Assembly: GCA_002425765.1 (NCBI GenBank)
Contig: DIMW01000002.1
Location: forward strand, 4,412-68,411
DNA length: 64,000 bases
Source of the DNA: Spirochaetaceae bacterium UBA5556
GTDB taxonomy: Bacteria > Spirochaetota > Spirochaetia > Treponematales > Rectinemataceae
Direction of reading: 5' to 3'
The first letter of the stretch is position 1. The number at the start of each line of letters is the position of its first letter. Both the position numbers and the translations under genes were made by a program. This document shows, one piece after another, positions 42,654 through 52,822 of this stretch. The notes beneath the pieces were generated by a model, which saw only the letters and a program-made list of their open reading frames with translations, searched no databases and was not told the DNA's origin.

Positions 42654-43991
42654 TTACGGGATACGCGCGATTATATCATTGAGCCAGGGTTTTTTTTCGA
42701 GATCGCGTTGTAGCCCTTCGGCACGGGCTTTATTCGAATAATCCCGATTCTCGAAGGAATAGTGATAATTCGTGTGCACATCGTAGGTTCCGTTGATGAG
42801 CGCCACCGTGTCTTCGGTCATGACGAGCTCTTCATCGGTCGGAATGACGAAGACCTTGACCTTCGAGCCGGGGCCGGTGATGTCGAGTTCGGCGTTGCGG
42901 CACTTGGCAAGCGCGTTCTTCTTCTCATCGACGACGATACCGAGCTCTCCGAGCCCCTGGGTCGCGAGCTTGCGAATTTCCGGGCCCATTTCACCGACGC
43001 CTGCCGTGAAGACGAGGGCGTCGACATGGCCGAGGGCCGCGTAGTAGGCACCAATATATTTCTTTATACGATAACCTTCTACTTGCTGAGTAAGCAGCGC
43101 GATGGGGTCTCCTTTTTCCGCGGCATTCTCGACGTCGCGGCGGTCGGCCCACTTTGTCGTAAGCCCGAGGACTCCCGATTCCTTATTGAGCTTTTTTTCG
43201 ATCTCGGCGGCGGCCATGCCGGTTTTGCGCATGACATGGAAAATGATGCCCGCGTCGATATCGCCGCTCCTTGTGCCCATCACGAGGCCCTCAAGCGGGG
43301 TCAATCCCATGGAAGTATCGAAAGAGCAGCCATTTTTGACCGCGTTGATGGATGAGCCGTTGCCGATATGGGCGATGATGAGGTTCGTCTCAAACGGATC
43401 TCTGCCGAGCAGCACCGCCGCGCGTTTCGCGTTATAGAGAAAGCTTGTCCCGTGGAAACCGTAGCGGCGAACCATGTGTTTTTCATACCACTCGCGAGGG
43501 ATGGCATACATGTAGCTCGAGGCCGGCATGGTCTGATGCCAGGCGGTGTCCATGATAGCGCAGTGCGGAACATTGGGGAGGATGCTCGTGGCCGCCTCGA
43601 CGCCCATGAGATTGGCGGGGTTGTGCAGTGGGGCCAGGTCGTTGAGCGATCTGAAGGTTTCAAGGAATTCTTTATTGATAATAGAAGATTTCGCGAATTT
43701 CGATCCGCCATGGACCATCCGGTGCCCCACTGCTTTGATCATCGACAGATCGGGGATGACGCCGACTTCGGGGTCGACGAGGGCTTTCAGGATGAGCTCG
43801 ATGGCGACCACATGATTGGGACACTCATGCTCGACTTCATAGTCGGGGCGTCCGCGCACCTTGTGGGTTATGAATGAACCGCCGATAGTGACGCGTTCGA
43901 CGATTCCATTTGCGAGCACATCCTTCTTATCCCAGTCGTACACCTGGTACTTTACGGACGACGAGCCGCAGTTGAGGGTTAAAATGACCAT
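42654..43991 (-). CDS. ackA: Acetate kinase
   Basis: 445 aa, longer than the usual 400. Family motifs: LNCGSSSVKYQVYD at the start, VGHRMVHGG, RYGFHGTS, HIGNGSSI, and FTAGVGEMGPEIR. The catalytic Asp is in IMDTAWHQTMP. Makes ATP and acetate from acetyl phosphate. AGGAG 8 nt before ATG. No pta gene adjacent. With the ADP-forming ligase at 1-2109 the cell has two ways to make ATP with acetate as product. Confidence 0.96.
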   Translation of the reverse strand: MVILTLNCGSSSVKYQVYDWDKKDVLANGIVERVTIGGSFITHKVRGRPDYEVEHECPNHVVAIELILKALVDPEVGVIPDLSMIKAVGHRMVHGGSKFAKSSIINKEFLETFRSLNDLAPLHNPANLMGVEAATSILPNVPHCAIMDTAWHQTMPASSYMYAIPREWYEKHMVRRYGFHGTSFLYNAKRAAVLLGRDPFETNLIIAHIGNGSSINAVKNGCSFDTSMGLTPLEGLVMGTRSGDIDAGIIFHVMRKTGMAAAEIEKKLNKESGVLGLTTKWADRRDVENAAEKGDPIALLTQQVEGYRIKKYIGAYYAALGHVDALVFTAGVGEMGPEIRKLATQGLGELGIVVDEKKNALAKCRNAELDITGPGSKVKVFVIPTDEELVMTEDTVALINGTYDVHTNYHYSFENRDYSNKARAEGLQRDLEKKPWLNDIIARIP

Positions 43992-44114
43992 TTCAAGACT
44001 CCTGGCGAAAAAATATTTTGGTTATTGTAGCACCGAACAAAAGTGCGCGCAAGAAATTGGCCGCGGCCAGCGAAAGACCCCCTCCGCGCCGCCCCCTGTC
44101 CGCCTTTGCGCCTT

Positions 44115-46133
44115 TTACATCATCTGCACGGGGTCGATGTCGATTTCGAGATAGACTGAAGAAAGTGGATCGATGCTGTGCCCGAACACTTTTACGAAGT
44201 GCTGCAACACCGAAAAACGGCGGGCACGGAAAATGAGCTGGTAGCGGTGATTGTCCGCGACAATGGCGAGAGGGCATTCGGAAGGACCGAGCACTTCGAG
44301 GCCCGCGAATGGGGGATTCTGGGCGACGCGGCGGGCGATGGCCCCGCATTTTGATGCTTCATCCCGCGCATAGCGGAATGAGCGAGAGCGGAATACAATG
44401 CGACACAGGCGGGTCGCCGGAGGAAATTCGAGCTGCCGGCGCGCTTCGAGCTCGCGTTCCAGAAAGCCGGGGACATCGCCCGCCGCCGCCAGACGAATGA
44501 TGGGGCTTTCGGGTTTGCGCGTCTGAACAAAGACAAGCCCGTCGGGCCGATGGCGCCCCGCCCTCCCCGCGACTTGCACGATCAGCGAGAAAACCCGCTC
44601 CGCCGCGCGAAAATCGGGCATCGAGAGCCCCTGATCCGCCATCAGGATGCCGACCACGCGCACGCCGGGAAAATTGAGGCCTTTGGCGACCATCTGCGTG
44701 CCGACAAGGAGGTCGATTTCACCGCGTCTGAATGCGCGGAGCGTATCTTCAAGCTTGCCCTTTGTGCTCGCCGTGTCGGTATCGAGGCGAGCGTGGCTCA
44801 TGCCCGGAAAATGCTCATACAGTTCTTCCTCGATGCGCTCGGTGCCGTAGCTCGCCCAAACGAGGTCGAGCGAACCGCAGTCGGGGCAGGCTTCCGGCCT
44901 AGGTTCGCTGTATCCGCAGTAATGACAGACGAGCCGGCCGCTCGCCTTGTGGTAGGTGAGCGGCACGGAGCAGTGCCTACAGAGGACTTCGGCGCCGCAG
45001 GTCTGGCATATGAGCGTGCGCGCGAAACCGCGGCGGTTCAGGAAGAGGATGGATTGCCGGCCCGCGCTCTTCGCGTCGCGGAGAGCCTGGGCGAGTTCTT
45101 CGGAGATGAGCCCCTGGCGTCCGCGCATGTCGATAACGCGAATGCTTGGGAAGGAACCGCTCGCCGGACGATTCGTGAGGTTGAAACGGCGCATGTGGTC
45201 TTCCTCGCAGGCTTGCCAGGCCTCAGGGGAAGGGGTGGCGCTCCCCATGACGATGCGCGCTTTGGTGAGGCGGGCGCGATGCATGGCGACCTGGCGGGCG
45301 TGGTAGCGGGGAGTGGTGCCGCTCTTATAGCCTGCGTCGTGCTCTTCGTCGATGATGATGAGGCCGAGGCCGGAGATGGGCGCGAAGACGGCACTGCGCG
45401 CGCCGACGACGATGCGCGCATCGCTCTTCGCGATGCGGCGCCACTCTGCGAGTTTGCGCGAAGGCGTGAGGCGCGAGTGAATTATGGCGCATCGGGCGCC
45501 GAAGCGGGCGCGCACATCCTGTTCGACCTGGCGTGTGAGGGCTATTTCAGGTACAAGATAGAGCACGCCTCGGCCTTGGGCGAGCGTGGCTTCGGCGAGC
45601 TGAAGGAACACTTCGGTCTTGCCGGTGCCGGTCGGCCCGTAGAGATAGAACATTCCATCCGGCTCGGCGAGAATGCCCTCGAGGGCAGCATTCTGGCCGG
45701 GAGTGAGAACAAGCGGCGTACGGCTCATCTCAACCTCGTCGAATTCTTCGGCAAGCTCCTTGGGTTCGCGGCGGGCGGAGGGCAACATGGCGGAAAGTGC
45801 TTCACCGAGGGAGCAGTGGTACATCGCGGCGAGCCATTTGCCGAGTTCAAGCGTCTCGGGGTCGAACAGAGGTTCCGTATCGACAACCCGCAGAATATCG
45901 CGGATTTTGTCCGGGTCGAGGCACGTAAGGTCCAAAGGAAGGGCGCTCACAGGCTCGTTTTCGGTAGAAGGAGCTTCGGCTACTTCGATCACATAGCCGG
46001 TGGCTTTCGGTCTTCTTCCAAGGGGAGCCTCTACGCGCATGCCTATTTCAACTCGGGTTGAAGTGGAATTCCGGTACCAGAAGCTCTCTTCGAGAGGGAT
46101 CGGATAGGCCACGCGGACGAACGACGCTGGCAT
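44115..46133 (-). CDS. priA: Primosomal replication protein PriA (helicase)
   Basis: 672 aa. Order: N-terminal DNA-binding domain with SFVRVAYPIPLEESFWY, helicase lobe 1 with Walker A LYGPTGTGKTEVF and DEEH box IIDEEHDAGYK, zinc sites CQTCGAEVLCRHC and CHYCGY...CPDCGS (eight Cys), lobe 2 with GTQMVAKGLNFP and QVAGRAGR, C-terminal domain. Restarts stalled forks by loading DnaB. Starts 4 nt after the udg stop. Confidence 0.95.
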   Translation of the reverse strand: MPASFVRVAYPIPLEESFWYRNSTSTRVEIGMRVEAPLGRRPKATGYVIEVAEAPSTENEPVSALPLDLTCLDPDKIRDILRVVDTEPLFDPETLELGKWLAAMYHCSLGEALSAMLPSARREPKELAEEFDEVEMSRTPLVLTPGQNAALEGILAEPDGMFYLYGPTGTGKTEVFLQLAEATLAQGRGVLYLVPEIALTRQVEQDVRARFGARCAIIHSRLTPSRKLAEWRRIAKSDARIVVGARSAVFAPISGLGLIIIDEEHDAGYKSGTTPRYHARQVAMHRARLTKARIVMGSATPSPEAWQACEEDHMRRFNLTNRPASGSFPSIRVIDMRGRQGLISEELAQALRDAKSAGRQSILFLNRRGFARTLICQTCGAEVLCRHCSVPLTYHKASGRLVCHYCGYSEPRPEACPDCGSLDLVWASYGTERIEEELYEHFPGMSHARLDTDTASTKGKLEDTLRAFRRGEIDLLVGTQMVAKGLNFPGVRVVGILMADQGLSMPDFRAAERVFSLIVQVAGRAGRHRPDGLVFVQTRKPESPIIRLAAAGDVPGFLERELEARRQLEFPPATRLCRIVFRSRSFRYARDEASKCGAIARRVAQNPPFAGLEVLGPSECPLAIVADNHRYQLIFRARRFSVLQHFVKVFGHSIDPLSSVYLEIDIDPVQMM

Positions 46134-46137
46134 CCCG

Positions 46138-46932
46138 CTACTCCTCGTTCCGTGAAGGCTGAAGTGGGCTGTCTGTCAGGCTGTCCATGAGGGTACGGAA
46201 CTGCTTCAAATCTTCCCATGCGGGGCGCTTGAGGCTTTCGTCGCGCAAAAGCGCCGAAGGATGAAAAGTCACTCTGACCGGTATGCCTTCAAAAGCAAAC
46301 GTGCGGCCCCGCAGCCGCGAAATCGCGTCATTCACTTCAAGAAGGCTGTGCGCGGCGGTGCGGCCGACGCAGAGGATCAATCTTGGCTTGAGAATTTCGA
46401 TCTGAACGCGGAGGTATCCGATGCAGGCGTCACGCTCGGTTGGCGTTGGCTCGCGATTGTTGGGGGGCCGGCATTTGACGATGTTCCCTATATAGCAGTT
46501 GGTTCTGCGCGAAAGGCCGATGGCCGCGAGCATCTTATCGAGAAGGTTGCCCGAGGCACCCACAAAAGGAAGCCCCTGGCGGTCTTCTTCAGCCCCAGGG
46601 CCCTCTCCGATCACAAGGACCTGGGGACTGGTGACACCCTCGCCGAAGACTGTATGCGAACGGGATTGTGAGAGGACACAGGCGGTGCACTGGCGAACAC
46701 GCGCCTCGATGGCATCGAGGCGGGTCTGGCGATCTCCCTCAGCGGAATTGCCTTTATTACCGGAAGAATCGCCGAAACCTAAGGCTCCATCTTCGGCCTC
46801 GATCCGGCGGCCACTCCGAACGCCATAGCGGAGAAAGTCTTCGATCAACAGAAGATTGTCCAGTAACTGCCGGGACTGGCCGGGAGACTCCGGCGCGCTT
46901 TCAGTATTCATATGCTCTACGCCACCCATCAT
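46138..46932 (-). CDS. Uracil-DNA glycosylase, family 4 (UdgA-type, iron-sulfur)
   Basis: 264 aa. Catalytic motif GEGPGAEEDRQGLPFVG and C-terminal HPSALLR. Four cysteines for a 4Fe-4S cluster: Cys pair in RQCTACVLS, Cys in IVKCRPPNNREPTP and Cys in RDACIGY. An 80-residue N-terminal extension is usual for the group. Excises uracil from DNA. Start overlaps the stop of the GH2 gene (ATGA at 46932-46929). Confidence 0.9.
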   Translation of the reverse strand: MMGGVEHMNTESAPESPGQSRQLLDNLLLIEDFLRYGVRSGRRIEAEDGALGFGDSSGNKGNSAEGDRQTRLDAIEARVRQCTACVLSQSRSHTVFGEGVTSPQVLVIGEGPGAEEDRQGLPFVGASGNLLDKMLAAIGLSRRTNCYIGNIVKCRPPNNREPTPTERDACIGYLRVQIEILKPRLILCVGRTAAHSLLEVNDAISRLRGRTFAFEGIPVRVTFHPSALLRDESLKRPAWEDLKQFRTLMDSLTDSPLQPSRNEE

Positions 46933-49595
46933 TCGACTTCAAGTTCGAGCACGGCAGGCTCTTCAAAGCGCGGAGAAGAGACCGAAATGCGGACGCTCCC
47001 CCTTTCTGGCCCGCCCGCGACCCAAAATGCGCCGGCGCCCCCGACAAGCGCTCTCTGCGGTGGTCCGATCAACCGCGCCGGCCCTTCAACTTCAATTGTA
47101 TATGGCTCGAATACAAAAGGCACGATATTGTCATACTGGTCAAGCGCCTTGACAACAACGCGCGTGCTTGCCCATTCTTCCTCGCCCCTTGCGTCGAGCC
47201 TGATCGTATCGGCTTCGGCGACCATCTTTCGCGCCACTCTATCGACACCGAAACTGCGCTCGGCGACTTCTTTGCCGTCGAGGATACCCACAAGACGAAT
47301 CCTGTCATCCGAAGAATCCCAGCCCATGCCATAGCGCATCACAAGCTCCTCGAGCTTGTGCATGCTGAGCTTGTGCCTCAGCATAAAAAGGCCCATGCCA
47401 AGCCTTTCCCCTATGGTGAGACGGGCTGCCCCGACAGCCATCGCCTTGCCCGCAAGCCTGCGGAACAGTGCCGCGTCCCGCCGTGGCCATCCCTCGGCCG
47501 CAATTCGCTCGCCGATCAGATCATCGATGACGACAGGCGCATGCGGCAAATTCGCGAAATGCGCTCTGTCGGGAAAGAAGCGCGCGATGAATGCTCGTCC
47601 ATGATACAGATCGACGGCGTCGCAGTTGGTGAACACATGTATAGGAAGCACGCGGGCGGCATCGCGCTCGCCTTTGGCAAAACTCGAGGCAGGTTCAAGG
47701 ACGATGCGTTCGGAAGGCGCCACCTGGCTTCCATAGACGAAGGCGGCATACTTCGGAATGCGGAACATGTCGGCCACGCCGTGATAGCAGACGCGGTCGC
47801 CTGAACCGAAATCCTTGTGCGTGTGATAATCGAAGGCGCACCAGCCGATACATCCCGCCACGCGCGCATTCGCCATCGCGACATCGAGAATGTGTGCATG
47901 ACGGAGGGCGTGAGCGACAAGGCGCTCTTCCTGATCGAAGCGCTTTGTGGGAAACATGTGGCCCGTATGTTCGGTGATGAGGTAGGGCGCTCCTCTGTGA
48001 TGCTTTGCGAGCACTTTTGTCGGCTCAGAGATGAACAGGGCGCCTTCGCCATCGTAAGTAAAGTCATTGAAGGTATAGACATCTTCGAGAAGCTCGCTGC
48101 GCGCGATATAGCGGACGCCCGCAGTCTGGCGACAGGGATCGAGCCTCCGCGAAAGTTCGTTCGTGCGGGCATAGAATTCGTGATTGTCCTGAGATTCATT
48201 GATGCGCACGCCCCAGAGCACGATGCTCGTATGATTCCGGTCCCGGAGAATCATGTCGCGAAGGTCGGTCATCGCCTGTTCCTGCCATGCCGCATCTCCG
48301 ATATGCTGCCAGCCCGGAAGTTCTTCGAAGACGAGAAGGCCGAGCTCGTCGCACGCGTCGAGGAAATGGGGCGACTGGGGATAGTGGCTCGTGCGGACGA
48401 CGACGCAGCCGAGTTCATGCTTGAGCATCTCAGCGTCGCGCCGCTGAGCATCGGGGCCCATGGCATACCCGGCGTAAGGATACTCTTGATGACGATTCAG
48501 GCCGCGCAAAAAAACGCGCCGGTGATTGAGATAAAAGCCGGAAGGGCCAAACTCAGCGGTGCGGAAACCGACACGAATGGTCTTCATATCGAGACTGCGG
48601 CCTGTCTGGTCGCACAGCGATACCTCAAGGTCGTACAAAAAAGGATCATCGATATCCCAGAGGCGTGGTTTCTCGATGCTCAGCGAAAAATCCGCGGTAA
48701 GAGAGACAGTGTCATCAGGGGCTTGGGCCGGCTGAGGCCCGGAAAGAGACGCTTCCGGGAAAGGGACGCCATCCTCAGCCACAAGACTTCCGCTCCGGAA
48801 CAGGCGTGAATGAAGAGAGCAGCCCTCTATCATCTGCGCTGGGAAGCTCCTGGCCTCGGCGCGAATCTCGAGGCGCCAGCTTCCATCGAGTGAATCCCCC
48901 CGCGGCCGCGGCGCCCCGTACACGGCATCAAGCCATGCGCCCGTTCGCGCGCAGAGGCTCACTCCCCGGTAGATGCCCCCGAATGCCAGATAATCCACGA
49001 CACCCCCAAAGGGGGGGATGCCCGCATCCTCCGCGCTGTCGACTTCCACGAGAATCCATGCCAGGGGGACAGAGGCCCCCCGGCCTCTCTGCGCCCCAAC
49101 GGTGCCTGCCGCGTCCCAAACCTCCCGAGGCGGCAGAAAAGGATCGATGCGCACTTCAAAAGGAGTGTACGGTCCCCTGTGGCCGCCCGCGCCCTTGCCA
49201 TTCACCCAGACGCGACACGAAACACTCACACCCTCCAAGCGCAGGAAGAGGGCTGTGGAGGGGAGTGACGCCCCTGCGGCATCACTCCGGCACGTCGCGG
49301 TCCGTTCATCCTGCGCCGTCCCTGCGAACGCCCCAATGTCCACTTCTCTGAGGGCCTTCGCATAACAGCCCTTGCGGGAGAAAGTTCTTTCATCAAAAGC
49401 ATTGAGCGGCGCGCCAATCATATCGTGCGGCAGATGCACCGGCGTCCAGGCGGCCCACGCTTCTTCGGTCTTGGCATGTACCGAGGAAATATCGGCATGG
49501 ATCTCGGCCTCGGGCCCGCGCCAGTCAGCGCTTAAAAACGCATCTTCCGCGGGCCCCGGTCTGAACCACCACCTGGCATTCCATGCGCGCTCCAT
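46929..49595 (-). CDS. Glycoside hydrolase family 2 (beta-galactosidase/glucuronidase-like)
   Basis: 888 aa from the ATG at 49595, 2 nt after the stop of the upstream gene; a longer frame would overlap that gene by 52 nt. Sugar-binding jelly roll (WTPVHLPHDMIGAP, FLRLEGVSVSCRVWVNG), immunoglobulin-like domain, then TIM barrel with RGLNRHQEYPYAG, acid/base Glu in WGVRINESQD and nucleophile Glu in LITEHTGH. C-terminal beta domains follow. No signal peptide, so cytoplasmic. Position in a replication/translation gene run is odd for a sugar enzyme. Exact sugar unknown. Confidence 0.88.
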   Translation of the reverse strand: MERAWNARWWFRPGPAEDAFLSADWRGPEAEIHADISSVHAKTEEAWAAWTPVHLPHDMIGAPLNAFDERTFSRKGCYAKALREVDIGAFAGTAQDERTATCRSDAAGASLPSTALFLRLEGVSVSCRVWVNGKGAGGHRGPYTPFEVRIDPFLPPREVWDAAGTVGAQRGRGASVPLAWILVEVDSAEDAGIPPFGGVVDYLAFGGIYRGVSLCARTGAWLDAVYGAPRPRGDSLDGSWRLEIRAEARSFPAQMIEGCSLHSRLFRSGSLVAEDGVPFPEASLSGPQPAQAPDDTVSLTADFSLSIEKPRLWDIDDPFLYDLEVSLCDQTGRSLDMKTIRVGFRTAEFGPSGFYLNHRRVFLRGLNRHQEYPYAGYAMGPDAQRRDAEMLKHELGCVVVRTSHYPQSPHFLDACDELGLLVFEELPGWQHIGDAAWQEQAMTDLRDMILRDRNHTSIVLWGVRINESQDNHEFYARTNELSRRLDPCRQTAGVRYIARSELLEDVYTFNDFTYDGEGALFISEPTKVLAKHHRGAPYLITEHTGHMFPTKRFDQEERLVAHALRHAHILDVAMANARVAGCIGWCAFDYHTHKDFGSGDRVCYHGVADMFRIPKYAAFVYGSQVAPSERIVLEPASSFAKGERDAARVLPIHVFTNCDAVDLYHGRAFIARFFPDRAHFANLPHAPVVIDDLIGERIAAEGWPRRDAALFRRLAGKAMAVGAARLTIGERLGMGLFMLRHKLSMHKLEELVMRYGMGWDSSDDRIRLVGILDGKEVAERSFGVDRVARKMVAEADTIRLDARGEEEWASTRVVVKALDQYDNIVPFVFEPYTIEVEGPARLIGPPQRALVGGAGAFWVAGGPERGSVRISVSSPRFEEPAVLELEVE

Positions 49596-49597
49596 CG

Positions 49598-50734
49598 TCA
49601 CTTCACCAGCATAACCTGCAGAATCTGCAGAATCGGGAAGATGATACATACGGCGATGAATACCAGCTCCAGGGTCATCATGCGCTGTTCGGTCGTATCA
49701 TTTTTCAAAAGCTCATAGATGTTCTGCAAGGCATCGAGACGCCGCTCAATCGAGAATTTCCACTCATCGGTGTTGAAGATTTCGCAGAGCCTGTGGTAAA
49801 TCGAGCCGAGGAAATAATCACCGATAATCTTAGAAGAATTGTCAAGATTCTCGAGGGTGAAAAGCGCGTCGAAGCGCAAGCCCTGTATCTGTGCGAGTTT
49901 GAGCCTGAGCGCCCGGTCGCCGGACCTCCTGCGCGTGCCGGAGAGATACAGGCGACGGATGTCCTGCTCGGCCTCTCCCAGCCACTTATCGAGCAGGAAG
50001 TCCAGCTCCCGCAGCTCGATGAGCCGGTAGTTCGCGTGCTCCGCCATCATGATGACATCGTCGTAATCCGCGGAGGGATCGATGATGAGACAGCGTTCAA
50101 GGTCAAAAATCGCGATATCATCCTTGCGATAGCTGAAAGGTTTGTTGAGTACCTGTTCAATCTGGCTCAAATGGAGCGTTCCGACGGGCTCGCCGGAAAG
50201 GAGACTCGCGGCGATGTCCTTGTTAGCCTCGATGAAGGCCCGCGGGTCGCCGCCCGGGCATTCAAGCAGGCAGAAAGCGGTATACGCCTCGCGATCGTTC
50301 TTGCTGAGCTCTTTGTACCCTGAAACGGCGCTCCGCAAGGCTTCGTGGACCATTTTGAACGAGGATTCGGCAAACTGTTCTATGGACGCGGCGCTGCTTA
50401 TGTCGCGGATGGGGATGTCGGCTTTTTGGGGGAGGTCTTCAAACCGCGACATAGTCCGGTACCGCACGATCAGCGTGACGGCGCCATCCTCATAGATCTT
50501 TGCCTGCGCTGAAATCTTCTCGAAGCACTTCGAATCGCATTCGTCAGTGCTGATGGACAGCACGAGAGGCTTGGGCAGGGTAAGAGAGACAGGAGTATCG
50601 CGGCGCTTCGCAAATTCGATATCGTGGTGCGCAGGCACAAGCGAAGCCACTTTTTTGAGATCTACCGCCCGTCCGATATCATAGGTATAGAGGTGAACGA
50701 TCTCAACAGGAATTTCACCTTGCCCGTTCATCAT
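49598..50734 (-). CDS. RMD1/YagE family (DUF155) membrane protein
   Basis: 378 aa. The C-terminal DUF155 hallmark is present: a helical segment ERRLDALQNIYELLKNDTTE followed by one membrane helix (about 352-374, LVFIAVCIIFPILQIL). N-terminal 250 residues are soluble. Related yeast proteins (Rmd1, Rmd8, Mrx10) act at mitochondria or in sporulation; bacterial role unknown. ATGA overlap with the PASTA gene upstream, 2 nt from GH2 downstream. Confidence 0.7.
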   Translation of the reverse strand: MMNGQGEIPVEIVHLYTYDIGRAVDLKKVASLVPAHHDIEFAKRRDTPVSLTLPKPLVLSISTDECDSKCFEKISAQAKIYEDGAVTLIVRYRTMSRFEDLPQKADIPIRDISSAASIEQFAESSFKMVHEALRSAVSGYKELSKNDREAYTAFCLLECPGGDPRAFIEANKDIAASLLSGEPVGTLHLSQIEQVLNKPFSYRKDDIAIFDLERCLIIDPSADYDDVIMMAEHANYRLIELRELDFLLDKWLGEAEQDIRRLYLSGTRRRSGDRALRLKLAQIQGLRFDALFTLENLDNSSKIIGDYFLGSIYHRLCEIFNTDEWKFSIERRLDALQNIYELLKNDTTEQRMMTLELVFIAVCIIFPILQILQVMLVK

Positions 50735-51828
50735 TTTACCTCCTTGCGCGTCACCTCCGCACCACTGACCATGAGCACCAGTACCGATCCGCTCTGCACA
50801 GAGAAGGGAGCGCTGAATGCGCCACCGGGATATTTGACTGAATATATCGATTTTCTCGTGCTGTCGGGAGCGATCACATCGAGCTCCACCGGCACGACAT
50901 AGGGATATTCGGGCAGCGTATACTCAAATATTCCGGAAGAATAGCCTTTGCGCGCGGAGGACGAAGCAATGGTGATCTGTACCGTGTCCAGCTGCGTAAG
51001 CGTCGTATCAGCCTCCACCGACTGCTCGACGACAGTACCAGGACTTTCCTTGTCGCGGGCCGAACGAAGCTTATAAGTGAAGACAAGCGGGGTTGTCGCG
51101 GCCTTCGACGCCATTTCGCGCAGCGACAGCCCAATGAGGGAAGGCATGCTTATATCTTTGGCTTCGGGACCCTTGCTGACCACGAGGTCAAGGACGGTCG
51201 TGCCGGAGATCTCGGTCCCCGGCTTCGGTGTCTGATCGAGAATGGTCCCTGGAGCCGAATTGTCAAAACTATACAGAGGCGGCTCGCGGATGCTGACGAG
51301 TCCTTTGGTCGTCGTGGAAAGACCTTGCAGATAGAGCTTGAGGTCGTCGATATTGCGGCCCGAATAGTCTTCGACTTTATCCAGCACGGCGCCACGGCTT
51401 ACCACGAGGTTGATGCGCCTGCCCGCCTTGACGATACTTCCCGGAGGAGGCGACTGGTCCAGGACAAGATTGCGATCGAGGGGATTATCGGTAAATCTCA
51501 GGGTGAGACGCGGATAGAGTTCACGTTGTTGCATTTTCACCAGCGCATCCGCGAGGTCCATACGGCGCACATCAGGAACCATTGTGCGCTCCTCGCCTTT
51601 CAATGTGGCGAAAAAAACCAGCACCGCGACCAGAATCATCACTAAAAACATGAGAATCGCAAACAGCACAAAGGTGCGCCTCTGGGGCCTGGTCCACTCC
51701 GAGATGCGCTTGTGTTGTTCGCTTGCGGTCTCGGCGACCGTCTTTACGGCCGCCGACACTTTTTCGGGGGCTTTCGAGGCACTTTCTTTGATTGTCTGGG
51801 AAAAATCCTTGCTCTCTTTCTTTGCCAT
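50731..51828 (-). CDS. PASTA-domain membrane protein
   Basis: 365 aa. Lysine/alanine-rich cytoplasmic tail (1-48), one helix at about 52-73, then three PASTA repeats (about 83-147, 150-218, 222-290; hallmarks TMVPDVRRMDLADAL, VLDQSPPPGSIVKAG, ILDQTPKPGTEISG) and a C-terminal beta region to 365. PASTA repeats bind muropeptides or stabilise wall synthesis complexes. There is no kinase or transpeptidase domain, unlike PknB or PBP2x. Encoded after fmt in the same run, as is common in spirochaetes. Confidence 0.85.
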   Translation of the reverse strand: MAKKESKDFSQTIKESASKAPEKVSAAVKTVAETASEQHKRISEWTRPQRRTFVLFAILMFLVMILVAVLVFFATLKGEERTMVPDVRRMDLADALVKMQQRELYPRLTLRFTDNPLDRNLVLDQSPPPGSIVKAGRRINLVVSRGAVLDKVEDYSGRNIDDLKLYLQGLSTTTKGLVSIREPPLYSFDNSAPGTILDQTPKPGTEISGTTVLDLVVSKGPEAKDISMPSLIGLSLREMASKAATTPLVFTYKLRSARDKESPGTVVEQSVEADTTLTQLDTVQITIASSSARKGYSSGIFEYTLPEYPYVVPVELDVIAPDSTRKSIYSVKYPGGAFSAPFSVQSGSVLVLMVSGAEVTRKEVK

Positions 51829-51848
51829 GCCTTGTTATTCCTTCATAT

Positions 51849-52811
51849 TCAAAAAAACACCGCACCCACCAGGCCGCGCACACCATTTGCGAACTCACGG
51901 GAATCCACCGCCTTCCGCGTGGCAAGCTGCAGACGCTTCACCGCAAGATACCCCTGCCCTGCCGTTACAACTATGCCTTTCCGGGCGACTACTGCGATTA
52001 TAGTCCCCGGCGCGGAATTTGTCACATGCCCGTCCGCGTTTGACGGCACAAATTCGTCGAATGCTTCCACTTCGAGGATGGAGAGACGCTGGCCGCGAAA
52101 AGTAGTATATGAACCCGGCCACGGATCGAACGCGCGCATCCGGGCATCCAGTTCACGCGAAGGCCTACCCCAATCGATGCGGCCATCTTCCTTCGAGATT
52201 TTACCGCAGTACGTGGGTTCTCCAATCTGCGGACGAGGCCGGGCTTTCCCCTGATCGATTGCGTCCAGAGCCTCCACTACCATCGGCGCCGCCAGACGCG
52301 CACAAGACTCGGAAAGAGTGCCGGCCTTTTCCTTTCCGGACAGCGGGAACTTCTGCACGAGCAGAAGATCGCCCGTATCCATTTCGGGAGCAATTGTCTG
52401 AATTGAAATGCCCGTCTCCTCATCCATCGCCAGGATGGCGTGCTGAACAGGAGAACTGCCGCGCCACCTGGGTAAAAGGCTCGGATGTACATTTATGCCG
52501 CCTTTCGGGAAAAGCGCCATGAATTTTGGCCCGAAAATACGCCCGTACGCAAAAGAGACAAGAATATCGGGGTGGCATGCGGCGACGGCTTCGCGCGCCT
52601 CTTCCCTCAGCGTTTCAAAAGTAAAAATTGGGACGCCGTCGCCCAAAAGTCGCGCCGCGGCCTGAGCGACCGGAGTGCCGCTCATCTTTAGGCCGCGCCC
52701 GACCTTCGATTCAGGGTTTGTCAGAACACCGGCCACAGTATGCGAAGAAGCGACAAGGGCTTCCAGGGACGGCACGGCAATATCAGGACTTCCGGCAAAT
52801 ACTACGCGCAC
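51849..52811 (-). CDS. fmt: Methionyl-tRNA formyltransferase
   Basis: 320 aa. The GTG at 52811 (MRVVFAGSPDIAVPSL) is chosen because AGAGG lies 8 nt upstream and it matches the family start; a GTG 9 nt earlier is possible. Catalytic region NVHPSLLPRWRGSSPVQ and TIAPEMDTGD; C-terminal tRNA-binding barrel. Formylates initiator Met-tRNA. 11 nt after def. Confidence 0.95.
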   Translation of the reverse strand: MRVVFAGSPDIAVPSLEALVASSHTVAGVLTNPESKVGRGLKMSGTPVAQAAARLLGDGVPIFTFETLREEAREAVAACHPDILVSFAYGRIFGPKFMALFPKGGINVHPSLLPRWRGSSPVQHAILAMDEETGISIQTIAPEMDTGDLLLVQKFPLSGKEKAGTLSESCARLAAPMVVEALDAIDQGKARPRPQIGEPTYCGKISKEDGRIDWGRPSRELDARMRAFDPWPGSYTTFRGQRLSILEVEAFDEFVPSNADGHVTNSAPGTIIAVVARKGIVVTAGQGYLAVKRLQLATRKAVDSREFANGVRGLVGAVFF

Positions 52812-52822
52812 CAGGCACACCT

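Noticed and set aside
44550..46061. 503-codon frame on the plus strand
   Set aside because: Antisense of priA; the real gene has all helicase and zinc motifs.
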